This document shows positions 9,125-18,324 of a DNA stretch of 64,000 nucleotides, one piece after another. Made by a program: the position numbers and the translations under genes. The stretch spans positions 186,001 to 250,000 of the forward strand of contig NZ_CP146093.1 in the NCBI RefSeq assembly GCF_037023145.1, read 5' to 3'. The stretch comes from Ralstonia sp. RRA (GTDB taxonomy: Bacteria > Pseudomonadota > Gammaproteobacteria > Burkholderiales > Burkholderiaceae). Under the pieces are notes generated by a model. That model was given only the letters and a program-made list of their open reading frames with translations. It made no database searches and was not told the origin of the DNA. Numbering within the stretch: position 1 is the stretch's first letter; each line of letters begins with the position of its first letter.

Positions 9125-9741
9125 TGGCTGACAGTCGCTTCGCCTCGCACCTTCGCCTGTGGACGCTTGTTGCCCCGATCATGCTCGCGGTCGGCTGTCC
9201 CTTCCTCGAAGGCGATACCACATTCGAGATTTCCGACGCCGAACTGGCGTCGGTTGAACTGAACCTGGGAGACACCGCGGCGACGCGGGCTGCGGATCGG
9301 ACCAACACGCAGTTTCGGCACTGGTTCGTCGAGTCTGGCGCCATGAAGGCGTGGACGTCCACGCTGCCGAACAGCACCGATATCTCCGACGCTGGCGCGA
9401 CGGACATGAGCAACGCTTGGCTGCGGCACTTCTGGATGTCCATCTACCGAGGCATCTTCCGCGCGAACGTCGCTCTCTCGTGGGCATTCGGTGCCTTCGT
9501 CTTCGGCATGGCCATGATGAACGACGGTGCCGTCTCGCGCCGAATCAAAGCAGCTGCTGCCGGGTTCGCAAGCCCCGTTGCTTTTCACGTGGCGGCACAC
9601 GCCACGGTCATCACCCTGGGATTGGGCACGTCCGCCCTCCTGTTTCCATTTTCCTTGAACACGATGTGGTGGTCAGTCGGCGCGCTGGTGTTGGGCGTGC
9701 TCGGCTGGCGGATGGCTGCATCGTTTCACGTAGGCCGATAG
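9124..9741 (+). CDS. DUF4400-like inner-membrane protein
   Basis: A 205-aa protein with an N-terminal hydrophobic segment (about residues 12-25), a periplasmic loop with RTNTQFRHWFVESG, and two or three C-terminal membrane segments. This plan and the FRHWFV-type stretch resemble the DUF4400 family found in conjugative plasmids and integrative elements next to the coupling protein. Its role in transfer is not established. It is translationally coupled to the preceding gene. Confidence 0.55.
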   Translation: MADSRFASHLRLWTLVAPIMLAVGCPFLEGDTTFEISDAELASVELNLGDTAATRAADRTNTQFRHWFVESGAMKAWTSTLPNSTDISDAGATDMSNAWLRHFWMSIYRGIFRANVALSWAFGAFVFGMAMMNDGAVSRRIKAAAAGFASPVAFHVAAHATVITLGLGTSALLFPFSLNTMWWSVGALVLGVLGWRMAASFHVGR

Positions 9742-9800
9742 CCGCGTTTCATTCCGTCCCACTGGCGCCCATTTTGGGAGCAAATTTTAAGGAGCACACC

Positions 9801-10667
9801 ATGCAGAACACGATCGATAAGGTTGCAGGCGCCGACAACTCCGACGTTGCCGTGACGACGAACGGGGATACCCTTCCCAACGATGAAGTTGAATCCAGCG
9901 CCGCAGCGAATACGGCAGGCGCAACAACACCGTCCGACGTTGAACAAGAACTCAACGAGATGGAGAGCGCGGTCGATGCGCTGCAGCGCGACAGTCTGAT
10001 CTCGGCGGCCGACGCGGACAGCCAGAAGGGCGAGGTTGCGCGCACCCGCAAAATGTTCCGCGAAATGTCGCCGGATGATCGCGCCAAGATCGTGTCCCGC
10101 CGGCGCGAACTGGGGCGCCAGATCCTGACCCGTCAGCTCGCGGGTGCGTCTGTTGTCGAGACTATGGTCAAACTCAACCACACGCGCCTCAAGCCCCTGT
10201 TCGAGCAGTGGTGGCCGTTCATGAACCGGATGACCATCAACCTGACCCGCTTCGGACACAGCACGTTCACCGCGTCGGAGCTGTCGACCATCACAAAGCA
10301 CTTCGAGACACAAATGGCCAATCTGGAAGCCTACGTCGATGAGCAGCTGCGCGTCGCCGAGGGCTATCGCGCAGCACGCGAGAAGGACATGGAATCCAGC
10401 GGCGCAATGATCTGGAAGCCGTCGGTCACAAAGCCGTCGATGGAGATGGTGGTCGAAGCATACTCGCCCTTCTCGATGCGGGCTCTGGGCGTGCTGAACA
10501 AGTTCGACCGGGCCATGGATCACTTCGACTTCATGGTGTGGAACGCCATCCGCGATCAGTCGGACGTGAACGAGGAAGTGAATCGCTTCCTGCGCAAGTT
10601 CCAACCGCTGGCCATTCGTTGCTACACGACGCACCTGCGTCTGATGACCACCGTGCGCAACATCTGA
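9801..10667 (+). CDS. Hypothetical protein of the transfer region
   Basis: A 288-aa soluble protein starting at the ATG 9801 after a good ribosome site (AAGGAG). The first 60 residues are acidic and low-complexity; the rest is predicted helical, rich in Arg and Met, with no signal peptide. Nothing in it matches a family I can name. It sits 59 bases after the DUF4400-like gene and may be the last long gene of the same transcript. Confidence 0.6.
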   Translation: MQNTIDKVAGADNSDVAVTTNGDTLPNDEVESSAAANTAGATTPSDVEQELNEMESAVDALQRDSLISAADADSQKGEVARTRKMFREMSPDDRAKIVSRRRELGRQILTRQLAGASVVETMVKLNHTRLKPLFEQWWPFMNRMTINLTRFGHSTFTASELSTITKHFETQMANLEAYVDEQLRVAEGYRAAREKDMESSGAMIWKPSVTKPSMEMVVEAYSPFSMRALGVLNKFDRAMDHFDFMVWNAIRDQSDVNEEVNRFLRKFQPLAIRCYTTHLRLMTTVRNI

Positions 10668-10815
10668 TCTGAGCGCGCTCGTGCCCTGCCGGACGACCTC
10701 CGCCGTATCTTCACCTGTTGGTGGCGGTACGGCGTACGCATCGGCACAGAGGGTTCCGCCGGCGGCGGGCCACATGCGCTCGGCATTTCCTGAATCGCCT
10801 GCAAACGACATCACC

Positions 10816-11118
10816 ATGGAAGCGACATCGCTGCTGAGCGAGATTCGATCTCTCAATATCGCGTATCTGCGCCTTGCTCGCAGGCTGCTAGCCACCGATC
10901 AAGCCCTGGCGACAACTGCGCTGGGTATCTCTCAATCGATGGGCGAGGCATTGCTGACCCTCGACGAAGAGGCATGCGTGCGCATGGCACAGACCAATCT
11001 GTTTTTGTGCCGCATCCACTTTGATGATCGGGTGCTCGCTGCGCTGTTGGCTGGACCTCGCCTGGAGCTGTTGGAAAGCCCTGCCTCGGCGGGCAAGGCG
11101 GCCCCCGCGATTGCGTGA
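10816..11118 (+). CDS. FlhD-like transcriptional regulator
   Basis: A 100-aa protein whose core aligns well by eye with FlhD: EIRSLNIAYLRLARRLL, a Leu/Ala-rich helix, then MAQTNLFLCRIHFDD (FlhD has a MVKLAETNQLVCHFRFD-type stretch). FlhD normally pairs with FlhC to control flagellar genes. No FlhC-like gene is adjacent, so this copy may regulate transfer genes or act on the host FlhC. The ATG at 10816 is chosen by homology; an upstream ATG at 10774 would add 14 residues. Confidence 0.65.
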   Translation: MEATSLLSEIRSLNIAYLRLARRLLATDQALATTALGISQSMGEALLTLDEEACVRMAQTNLFLCRIHFDDRVLAALLAGPRLELLESPASAGKAAPAIA

Positions 11119-11254
11119 CGCCCCGGGTTCGGCGCGCAGCGGTCTACTCCACCGACATTTTTTGAAGCCGATTGCCGGTTTTTGCGAGTCACTGCCATTT
11201 ATGGAGTGGCGACGCACTCGATCGCTAACCGCTTACACATCCATTGGGAACACC

Positions 11255-11728
11255 ATGAACTCACAGGCCACACTGACAAAGCTGTCCGTCGCATGGACGC
11301 TGGTCCGCCACATCGCATTCTGGGGTGGTTGGGCTTTCCGCTTGCTGGTTGTCGTGCCGAGCGTCGCGTTCTGCCTACTGCTTGCGATCCATAGTGACTT
11401 CTCATTCTCCGCGATCCCGCGCGAGCTGCTCCAGTCCGTCGCTGATAGAGCCAAGTATCCGGCGGCTCCGGCTGGCTATATCACGATGCAGACATGCAAG
11501 GACACCACGTCTGCCGTCAAAGGCTTGCCCCCGCCGCAGGCCCTGTGCAAGACGTTTGGCTTCGAACAGCAGTCGATCGACGCTTCGGCGCGCGAAGCGG
11601 GGATGAATCTGGCGCTGATGTACAGCATCTTCGCGCTTCTGGGCTGGGGTTGGTACTTGTTCTCTGGGTCCTTCAACGACAGCCTGCGCGCATTCCGCTC
11701 GTCGCTTCAGAAGGTCCGTCGAGCCTAA
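11255..11728 (+). CDS. Hypothetical membrane protein
   Basis: A 157-aa protein with one hydrophobic segment near residues 18-45 and a second near residues 117-137, with a periplasmic loop holding two cysteines (MQTCKD and ALCKTF) that could form a disulfide. No family recognised. Position between the transfer genes and the helicase suggests a conjugation accessory protein. Confidence 0.5.
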   Translation: MNSQATLTKLSVAWTLVRHIAFWGGWAFRLLVVVPSVAFCLLLAIHSDFSFSAIPRELLQSVADRAKYPAAPAGYITMQTCKDTTSAVKGLPPPQALCKTFGFEQQSIDASAREAGMNLALMYSIFALLGWGWYLFSGSFNDSLRAFRSSLQKVRRA

Positions 11729-11835
11729 GTCCCGGGTGCCTGCGAGTTTCCAGAAGCTTCACCCGGCTCGCAGGCCACTTGCCGACCCCATCGGCCATCG
11801 CAGGCTCGGGGTTGGCCACCGTATTGGTTTCTCAG

Positions 11836-13557
11836 ATGCCCACGTCAATCCTAGACGAACTGAACCCGTCACAGCGCGAAGTGGCAGACCTACGCCTGCA
11901 CTGTGTCGCCGTTGCCTGCCCGGGCGCCGGAAAGACAAAGACAATTGCGACCAAGGCAGCCATTCTTCTCGCCGATCCCGCATGCAGGGTCGGTGCTGTG
12001 ACCTTCAACAAGGAGGCGGCCACGGAACTGCAGGAGCGCATTCGCGCGCTGGCCGGGCCGGCATCGAAGGCTCGCCTGTTGGCAGGGACCTTTCACGGGC
12101 TGGCGTTCAAGCAGCTCACACCAAAGGGATGCAAGCAGCAGGACATCGCCAACGAGGGGGACCAGTTGGCGCTGGTTGCACAAGCCCTGAAGGAAGCCGA
12201 CCTTGATTGGAAGGAAGAAGCCGCTTTGGCCGCCATCGAGGCAATCAAAATGGACTTCGGCAGGGTTCCGCCTGGCAGCGTTGAGGAGCGCCTGTATTCG
12301 GCATACCAACAAGCGCTGGCGCGGAACGGGAAGCTCGACTTCCAGGACATGCTCTGTATGGCCATCGAGGGCATGGAGCGCGGAACCATCTCGCCCTACC
12401 CTTTCACGCACCTGCTGGTCGATGAGTTCCAGGACACCGATCCGCTGCAATACCAGTGGGTCGCGCAGCACGCGCGCAGTGGCTCGATCGTGACCGTAGT
12501 CGGTGACGATGACCAAAGCATCTACGGCTTCAGGGCCGCGCTCGGATTCCGAGGCATGGAGTCGTTCATCAAGGAGTTCGACGCGCGTCCCGTGATTCTG
12601 GGGGAGAACTATCGCTGCAAGTCAGAAATCCTCGCCGCTGCCGACAACGTCATTCGGAACAACAAGGAGCGCATCCGCAAAGATCTGGTCGCCGCGCGTG
12701 GCCCCGGCGGCCACATCTCGTTTCGGCGCTTCGATGACGAATATGCCGAGGCCGTGAACGCAGTGGAGGCCCTCGCAGCGTCGATGCGCGCCAGCAAATC
12801 GGCAGCGATCCTGGCAAGAACGAACCGTATCCTCGACCCAGTTGAGGCCGTCTGCCGCTCCCATGGCGTGAAGTATTTCCGAGCGTCCGGCAAATCAATC
12901 CTGAGCCGGGCCGAGGCCGCGCTAATGTGCAACCTGCTCGAACTCATCCAGAAAACGAAGACCAACGGCCTCGATGCCGTGCTGGCGTTCGCTGGCGTCG
13001 GAGCGCAAGACCTCAAGACGTTGCACAGCCGGATCGGTCCCAGTCTTGAGCAGCGGCCGCGCAAGGAGCTGGTCGAGATGGGCCTGGCCGAGAGCACCGC
13101 GGACACGTACCGGGAGCTGATGAAGCGGCTTGCCGAATGGCGCGGTCTCTGCGATCGGAAGTTCTATCCGCTCGTGCTGGAAGGTGTCTACGAGTGGATG
13201 GCTCAACGTGCCAAAGCAGACACCGCCAAGCGTGCGGTCACCACGACCTACGACGTGCTGAGCCGCCTCAACGGTCCATTCTCGGATCGTATCGCCTTCC
13301 TGCGGCGCGAGAACAACGTACCGGCGGCCGACGCGCTGATTCTCACGACCATGCACAACTCAAAGGGCTTGGAGTGGGATCACGTATGCATCATCAGGGC
13401 TGAAGAAACCGTGGTGCCGAACGAGAAGAGCACAGAGTCCGAGGAGCGTCGCTTGTTCTACGTGGCCATGACCCGTGCGCGCGACCGTCTTGAGATGAGC
13501 ACGGCGAAGAAGAATCCAACCTCTCGATTCGTTCTTGAAGCCGGTGTGTCGAAATAA
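11836..13557 (+). CDS. UvrD/PcrA-type ATP-dependent DNA helicase
   Basis: A 573-aa superfamily 1A helicase. Visible motifs: Walker A ACPGAGKTKT (residues about 28-37), motif II LLVDEFQDTD (about 193-202), motif III GDDDQSIYGFRAA (from about 223), motif V TTMHNSKGLEWDHV and motif VI RRLFYVAMTRARDRL (near 537-551). It is shorter than chromosomal UvrD (about 720 aa) but has the full motif set, so it is probably active in plasmid replication or recombination. It is convergent with rep, with 4 bases between stops. A diverged fragment of the same 5' region recurs at 63364-63501. Confidence 0.85.
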   Translation: MPTSILDELNPSQREVADLRLHCVAVACPGAGKTKTIATKAAILLADPACRVGAVTFNKEAATELQERIRALAGPASKARLLAGTFHGLAFKQLTPKGCKQQDIANEGDQLALVAQALKEADLDWKEEAALAAIEAIKMDFGRVPPGSVEERLYSAYQQALARNGKLDFQDMLCMAIEGMERGTISPYPFTHLLVDEFQDTDPLQYQWVAQHARSGSIVTVVGDDDQSIYGFRAALGFRGMESFIKEFDARPVILGENYRCKSEILAAADNVIRNNKERIRKDLVAARGPGGHISFRRFDDEYAEAVNAVEALAASMRASKSAAILARTNRILDPVEAVCRSHGVKYFRASGKSILSRAEAALMCNLLELIQKTKTNGLDAVLAFAGVGAQDLKTLHSRIGPSLEQRPRKELVEMGLAESTADTYRELMKRLAEWRGLCDRKFYPLVLEGVYEWMAQRAKADTAKRAVTTTYDVLSRLNGPFSDRIAFLRRENNVPAADALILTTMHNSKGLEWDHVCIIRAEETVVPNEKSTESEERRLFYVAMTRARDRLEMSTAKKNPTSRFVLEAGVSK

Positions 13558-13561
13558 TCAG

Positions 13562-14869
13562 CTAGACTTTTCCCGACAGCACGAAGTTCAGAATTTCGCC
13601 GGCATTGGGTTCGCCCCAAGTTTCGTGTGCCACCCATTCGAAAAAATTCGATTCCGCTGCCTTGGAGGGCTTCTTGCCTGCGACGACCTTCAACTCCTTC
13701 ACAGAACACTGATCGTTGTAACGCGAGAGCATCGCCGACTGATCGTCAGCGGATAGTTCCCCAAAGTAGCCCTGCGCATGCGGAATGCGAGCTGCGAGGT
13801 ATTGCGCCCGCGCATCCTCTTCATTCTTTGGGCTTCGTGCCAACGGCTTCTGCTGCTGTTGACCAGCTCCGGCAGACTCAGCCTTGCCCGCGCCCTTGCC
13901 CCAATCCTCCGTAAGCGACTTGCGAAAGTACGCCGGGATGTTATCCAACGGCGGAACACCCTTCTTCGCTTGTCGAGCGCGCGTGTAGCTGATTGCCTCC
14001 AGGATGCGTTCGGCTCCGAACGTGCGAACGAGGCGCTTGGCCTCGGAATGCGGGACACCGAACTTGACCACTGTGTTGACTAGGTCTTGGTGAGGCTCCT
14101 CCTCCAGTGCGCTCACTTTGCGACTGATCTTGAATTGAATCTCACCGACGGTTCGGCCGACCTTGTGCTCGATCAACTCGATCTCATGGTCTGATACATC
14201 ATTGATTTCGGCAATACTCGGCGTCAACACCGCTCGCTTGAAGATCTTGTATTCCTTGTATTTGGTCTCGCTCTCTTCGCGTCCGAGTATGAGATTGCGA
14301 AAGGTGGCCAGTGGGATACGTGCGGTCAGGCCTATCCGTTCGAACCGTACAGTGTTCTCCCACAACGCAAGCGAATAGGACCGCCGGAACAGCTTGGCGA
14401 TCCGCATGTCGATCATTGCGTACCGTTGGGGATCCAGTAGCTCCTCACTGATCTGCGGAGCGAACGAATACGACAAGACGGAGCCCACAATCTTGGCGCC
14501 GGCAATGAGTGTTGAACCCGTCCATGTCGACGTGCCGTCGCTATTGAGCTGATCCCAATCCACGACAGTGCGCATCAACGATTTTGCGGTCTCTTTGATG
14601 TATGCGTTGTCCTTCGTGGTGAGGTCGAGCGCTGCCATCATCTGAGGGATAGAGACCTGAAACGTGTTGTTTGTTTCTCGGCCTGCCAGGCGTTGCTCGA
14701 TGGCGTTCTTGATCAGTGCATTGAAGATGCGGCGCTGCTGGAGCGACAGCGCACTACCTACCGGTGAAACGTGGATCGCTTGAACCGCCTTCTTGAACGG
14801 CTCAGGAGCCTCCTGTTGTTGAAACAGGGCGATCTGGGAACCCTTCTTTGCTTCGGGTACGCGTGCCAT
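13562..14869 (-). CDS. repB: Rep_3-family plasmid replication initiator
   Basis: A 435-aa protein. The N-terminal part has the Rep_3 pattern (LSLQQRRIFNALIKNA, residues about 42-57, then winged-helix segments and YKIFKRAVLTPSIAEIN near 200). Such initiators bind iterons and open the origin. The large iteron array lies directly upstream of this gene and a 15-bp palindrome containing half-iterons covers its promoter region, which supports autoregulated initiator function. It is longer than many Rep_3 proteins because of a C-terminal extension. Confidence 0.88.
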   Translation of the reverse strand: MARVPEAKKGSQIALFQQQEAPEPFKKAVQAIHVSPVGSALSLQQRRIFNALIKNAIEQRLAGRETNNTFQVSIPQMMAALDLTTKDNAYIKETAKSLMRTVVDWDQLNSDGTSTWTGSTLIAGAKIVGSVLSYSFAPQISEELLDPQRYAMIDMRIAKLFRRSYSLALWENTVRFERIGLTARIPLATFRNLILGREESETKYKEYKIFKRAVLTPSIAEINDVSDHEIELIEHKVGRTVGEIQFKISRKVSALEEEPHQDLVNTVVKFGVPHSEAKRLVRTFGAERILEAISYTRARQAKKGVPPLDNIPAYFRKSLTEDWGKGAGKAESAGAGQQQQKPLARSPKNEEDARAQYLAARIPHAQGYFGELSADDQSAMLSRYNDQCSVKELKVVAGKKPSKAAESNFFEWVAHETWGEPNAGEILNFVLSGKV

Positions 14870-14887
14870 GACCTAGTGGGTGGGTTC

Positions 14888-14928
14888 GCTATAGGTGAAA
14901 AACTAGGGGTAGATTTTTCACCTATAGC
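14888..14928 (-). promoter_or_regulatory. Palindromic rep operator
   Basis: A perfect inverted repeat of 15-base arms (GCTATAGGTGAAAAA at 14888-14902 and its complement at 14914-14928) with an 11-base spacer, located 19 bases before the rep start codon. Each arm contains GGTGAAA, the conserved end of the iterons. In iteron plasmids Rep dimers bind such inverted half-iterons to repress rep. That role is inferred here. Confidence 0.7.
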
Positions 14929-15003
14929 GCTCGTTTGGCAATCTTACGTTGCCAGGAAGGGACAGCGCTCGCTGCCTGAGTGTTCGACTCTTGATCTCGC
15001 TCT

Positions 15004-15637
15004 CCCCAAAAACGTTCACCTTTTACGCGGGCTTTCGGCCCCGCATTCCTCGAAAGGTGAACGGATTTGGGGGGCTTTCCGCAGTTGCCCGTCCATCTAT
15101 TGTGCTCCATAGCGCTCATTTGCCCATTTCGTAAGCATTGGAAGGGGCGACAGACTCTTGAAGTCGTCTCGGGTGCGCTTTCGGAGCCAATTGCCCCAAA
15201 TCCTTTCACCCTTCCCCTCCCCAAATCCTTTCACCTATGCCCGGGAGCCTGGGGCTGGATGGAAGTGGGTACTCACGGGGTTACCCCAAATTCGTTCACC
15301 TATGGAATCCCCAAATCCTTTCACCTATGTTTGCAGGCATGGATTTGTGCGGGAGTGCCTGCTCGCATGCGCCCCAAATCCTTTCACCTTTCATCTCCCC
15401 AAATCCGTTCACCAAGCGGGTCCAACCTACGGTCTCGTGTGTCGCACCTGGGCTGTACTCTAGGGTGGCTCTCCCCAAATCTGTTCACCCTCGCCATCCC
15501 CAAATCCTTTCACCTTTAGGGTTCGCTGGCGGCGCCCCAAATCCGTTCACCAAAGCCCCAAATCCACAACCCCTTGGCCCCAATGGCTTTCACCGTAGCC
15601 CCAAATCCACAACCGGCGTTCCCCAATGGTGTTCACC
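15004..15637. repeat. Iteron array, replication origin
   Basis: About 15 copies of a 17-bp repeat, consensus CCCCAAATCCTTTCACC with the centre variable (CCTT, CCGT, TCGT, CTGT). Starts: 15004, 15056 (inverted), 15194, 15219, 15284, 15309, 15372, 15397, 15473, 15498, 15535, 15578 and 15621, plus degenerate units at 15556 and 15599 that end ACAACC. Four pairs are exactly 25 bases apart start to start; the last four units are 21-22 bases apart. This is a Rep-binding origin region. Confidence 0.9.
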
Positions 15638-15724
15638 CAATCCACAAATCTATGCACCATATGACCGGCAAAGCCTTACTGGGCTTGGGTTTCCGGAGCC
15701 TAAATGTTGTTTAAAGGTTTAAAG

Positions 15725-15738
15725 TGTTTACGTAAACA
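15725..15738. promoter_or_regulatory. AT-rich segment with perfect palindrome
   Basis: TGTTTACGTAAACA is a perfect 14-bp palindrome inside an AT-rich stretch (15700-15750) that also holds TTTAAAGGTTTAAA and a half-site GTAAAC directly after. It lies between the iterons and the par operon terminator. It could be an origin unwinding region or a repressor operator; the sequence does not decide which. Confidence 0.4.
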
Positions 15739-15769
15739 AAGTAAACGCTGCGTCTCTTTCAGAGAGCGT

Positions 15770-15801
15770 CAAAAAAAGACAAAGACCCAGGTACACCTGG
15801 G
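15770..15801 (-). terminator. Rho-independent terminator of the par operon
   Basis: Read on the minus strand, a 7-bp stem (CCCAGGT / ACCTGGG) is followed by a T-rich run (15770-15785). It lies 38 bases past the parB stop, where the parAB transcript should end. Confidence 0.65.
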
Positions 15802-15838
15802 CCTCGTCGTTGAAAAACCTGCATACAGCGTGCTGTTG

Positions 15839-16915
15839 CTAGCCCGCTGATGGCTCTACCAACTCTTGGTCAACCAGTGCCTTCAGCTTCTCAGCCAGCG
15901 CCTCTTGTTTATCAGCCGGAATTTCCTTCAGCTCCAAGCTAATTCGGCCGTCAGGAAATGTCTTAAGTTGGCCGCGCTGCACACCATCAGCTTTGAAATC
16001 GAAAAGCTGGTGGTAGCGAGTGCGACTTCGCTTCGCGGTAGCGCCCGGGCCTTGCAGGTTGCGCAAGATGAGCTCCAATTCGCGCACCGTTCTCTTGCCT
16101 TCGATAACTGCCGTCAGATGACGATCAGCGCCTTCCTCCCCGACACGGTCGAAGATCAACTTGAGGCAGTAGGCCGCCTGCAACCCCACACGATCAGCAC
16201 TTTCTGCCATGCGCTCTAGAATGGCTCTCGGCAGTGCGTTCAGCGAAAGAACCTTGCTGACGTATGCCTTGTCTTTGGTGACCTTCTCAGCCAGCGAATT
16301 TTGATCCGCGACCACCTGTTGCTCGATCAATTGCTGCCACGCAATCGCGTCATCGAAGATTGACTGCCGCTCGTGGTCGTTGTTCGCTCGGTAAGCCGTG
16401 GTGTAGAGGTCGATGGGCAGTACGTCATGACGTTCTTCGGCATCGATGTGCGTCTCGCCCAGCGATCTCTTCGCACGCAGCCGACGCTCGCCGTCGATGA
16501 TCACATACTTGCCAGGGAACTGAGGTAGGCGCGTGAACTTGATGGCCTCAATTTGGCCTTCCCTTTGAAGGGTTAGGGCCAACTCTTGGATTTTCGCCTC
16601 TGGATAGAAGACGCGAGGGTTGTACGGGTTCGAGACGCAATCGGCAATTGCGATGCTCTTGCGCCCACCAACTGCGGACGCAGTTGGGCCGGCAGCAGGT
16701 TCCACCGTGTTGGCGGTTGTCTCGGTAACGGGTTGAGATTCTTGCTCCTGAGGGGAAGCCGGAGGCGGTTCCTGCTCTCGCTCGCGAGTCTGAATGGCCT
16801 GCTGCTCGTTCTTGAACCCCTTAATCAGCCCGCTCGCGAGGGTGAGCTTTGGGATGGGCTGCCCCTTTGTTGTCGAGGCGCCTTGCACTTTAGTGTCCTT
16901 AGTATTCTTAGACAT
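15839..16915 (-). CDS. parB: ParB partition protein
   Basis: A 358-aa protein with a flexible Lys/Gln/Pro-rich N-terminus, then a ParB/Spo0J nuclease-like domain (NPYNPRVFYPEAKIQELA at about residues 97-114, then GERRLRAKRSLG) and a helix-turn-helix region (DKAYVSKVLSLNALP). ParB binds parS centromere sites and, with the CTP/ATP-dependent ParA, segregates plasmid copies. The start overlaps the end of parA by 8 bases. Six parS-like sites lie upstream of parA. Confidence 0.9.
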   Translation of the reverse strand: MSKNTKDTKVQGASTTKGQPIPKLTLASGLIKGFKNEQQAIQTREREQEPPPASPQEQESQPVTETTANTVEPAAGPTASAVGGRKSIAIADCVSNPYNPRVFYPEAKIQELALTLQREGQIEAIKFTRLPQFPGKYVIIDGERRLRAKRSLGETHIDAEERHDVLPIDLYTTAYRANNDHERQSIFDDAIAWQQLIEQQVVADQNSLAEKVTKDKAYVSKVLSLNALPRAILERMAESADRVGLQAAYCLKLIFDRVGEEGADRHLTAVIEGKRTVRELELILRNLQGPGATAKRSRTRYHQLFDFKADGVQRGQLKTFPDGRISLELKEIPADKQEALAEKLKALVDQELVEPSAG

Positions 16916-17606
16916 TTTCCACCTTTTGCGAACGCGATTGAGTGATGTGCTGCGTCAACTCAAGGACCAGCGACTCGATTTCAGCGCGTGCTTCCTTCAA
17001 CCCCTTCATGTATCGCCCGCACTCATGTGCGGTAGTCCCAAGAGCAAACAGCTGCCGATAGATTTCACGTTGGGCAATTTGACTCTGGAGCAGATGCGTA
17101 CCAACGTCTTGCTGGTTCAGCAGCGAAAGGATTTCTTCTCGCATGCGTGTACGGCCATTGATGTTGTTCAGCATCAGTGCGGAAGCTAATTCCGGATTGA
17201 TGCGCCGTTTGATGTTCTTGATTTCGTTAATCATTGCCAGAGTGCTGAACAAGTCAGCCGGCGATGGCCCCATTGGGATCAGGCAGAAATCTGCGATGCC
17301 GAGCACCTCGGGCGTTCGCGGGTCCTCAAGGTTACCAGGGCAGTCCACAACGACAAGATCGTATTTGCCTTGCAATTTTTGGATTTCGTTTCCGATCTTA
17401 GAACCTGCGGGAGCGAGACTCGCCACCGAAATCTTGAGAGGCTCCTCACCGCTTGTTGCCCATCGCAATGAGGTGTTCTGAGGATCTGCGTCGACTAGAG
17501 CGACGTCCGTGCCTCCAGATTGGAAGGCAGATGCGAGATTGAGACTCAGCGTTGTCTTACCTACGCCACCTTTTTGGTTTGCGATTGCAATCGTAAATGC
17601 GCTCAT
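16908..17606 (-). CDS. parA: ParA partition ATPase
   Basis: A 232-aa ParA/MinD-type ATPase with the deviant Walker A KGGVGKTT (residues 12-19), the VDADPQ motif (residues about 39-44) and VVDCPG (Walker B region, near 79). It lacks an N-terminal DNA-binding domain, so it belongs to the short type Ib-like or chromosomal-type class. It is first in the parAB operon; the parS-like sites sit just upstream. Confidence 0.9.
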   Translation of the reverse strand: MSAFTIAIANQKGGVGKTTLSLNLASAFQSGGTDVALVDADPQNTSLRWATSGEEPLKISVASLAPAGSKIGNEIQKLQGKYDLVVVDCPGNLEDPRTPEVLGIADFCLIPMGPSPADLFSTLAMINEIKNIKRRINPELASALMLNNINGRTRMREEILSLLNQQDVGTHLLQSQIAQREIYRQLFALGTTAHECGRYMKGLKEARAEIESLVLELTQHITQSRSQKVENV

Positions 17607-17704
17607 AGGTTCTCCAAGGTTTTTGTGATTTTAGCGAGACTTGCTGTGAACTCAAGGAATTTCTTATCTCTCTTAGTGTTTTTCTCATCAGCCGTTGTAA
17701 ATGA

Positions 17705-18181
17705 GTTGCCACGTGGAAACTATCCTCGTCATGCACTGTGGACTGAACTTTGCGACCAGTTTCCACGTGACAACCCGTCACATCTTTCCTGACGCTGGAG
17801 TGCAGTTGTCACGTGGAAACTCGTGCCAAGCATACGTTGCATGTGCGGTTCGGGCGAACGGGCTTCGTGGCTGACGGGAACACTTGGAGCTATTAGCCGA
17901 ATCGGCGATCGCAATGACGCGAAGTCTGGGCGAAACTTTTACGGATCTACCGAACCCCATTGGTAGCTGCCACCTGGAAACGCGATGGGCCCCTTTGCTG
18001 GCGTCACTATCCAGCATCTATGTGATGCAATAGAAGGTTCAGAAGTACGGTCTCTGGCGGCAGTCGGCGACAACATGTCGCATGATTCTGCGTGCGCATG
18101 ACACTCGTCTGATAAGTTGTCACGTGGAAACTGCAGCAATGCAGCTGGGGATGCTTGCGGGGCGAGTTTCCACGTGACAAC
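17705..18181. repeat. Cluster of six parS-like centromere sites
   Basis: Six copies of a 16-bp site, GTTGTCACGTGGAAAC in one orientation or GTTTCCACGTGACAAC in the other: 17705 (GTTGCC variant), 17759, 17805, 17966 (degenerate, CACCTG core), 18116 and 18166. They fill the gene-free stretch 17607-18324 between parA and the recombinase. The CACGTG core flanked by GTT/AAC resembles ParB targets of Burkholderiaceae replicons. I see no gene in this stretch. Confidence 0.8.
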
Positions 18182-18324
18182 TCATTGAGGGGTTCACGGG
18201 GGCTCGCTATATACTGAAAGTTAGCCCAATGAAGGACGGGCTTCGTTTGATCTTGGCGCCAGCTTAAGGACAGTGCCGGCTAAGCCTGCAAAGACGGGGA
18301 AGTTGCGGCCCCCGCATTCGAAAA

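Noticed and set aside
15194..15637. Regular short repeats that could suggest a CRISPR array
   Set aside because: Repeats are 17 bp with uneven, non-unique short gaps, match Rep iterons and lie upstream of rep; no cas genes.
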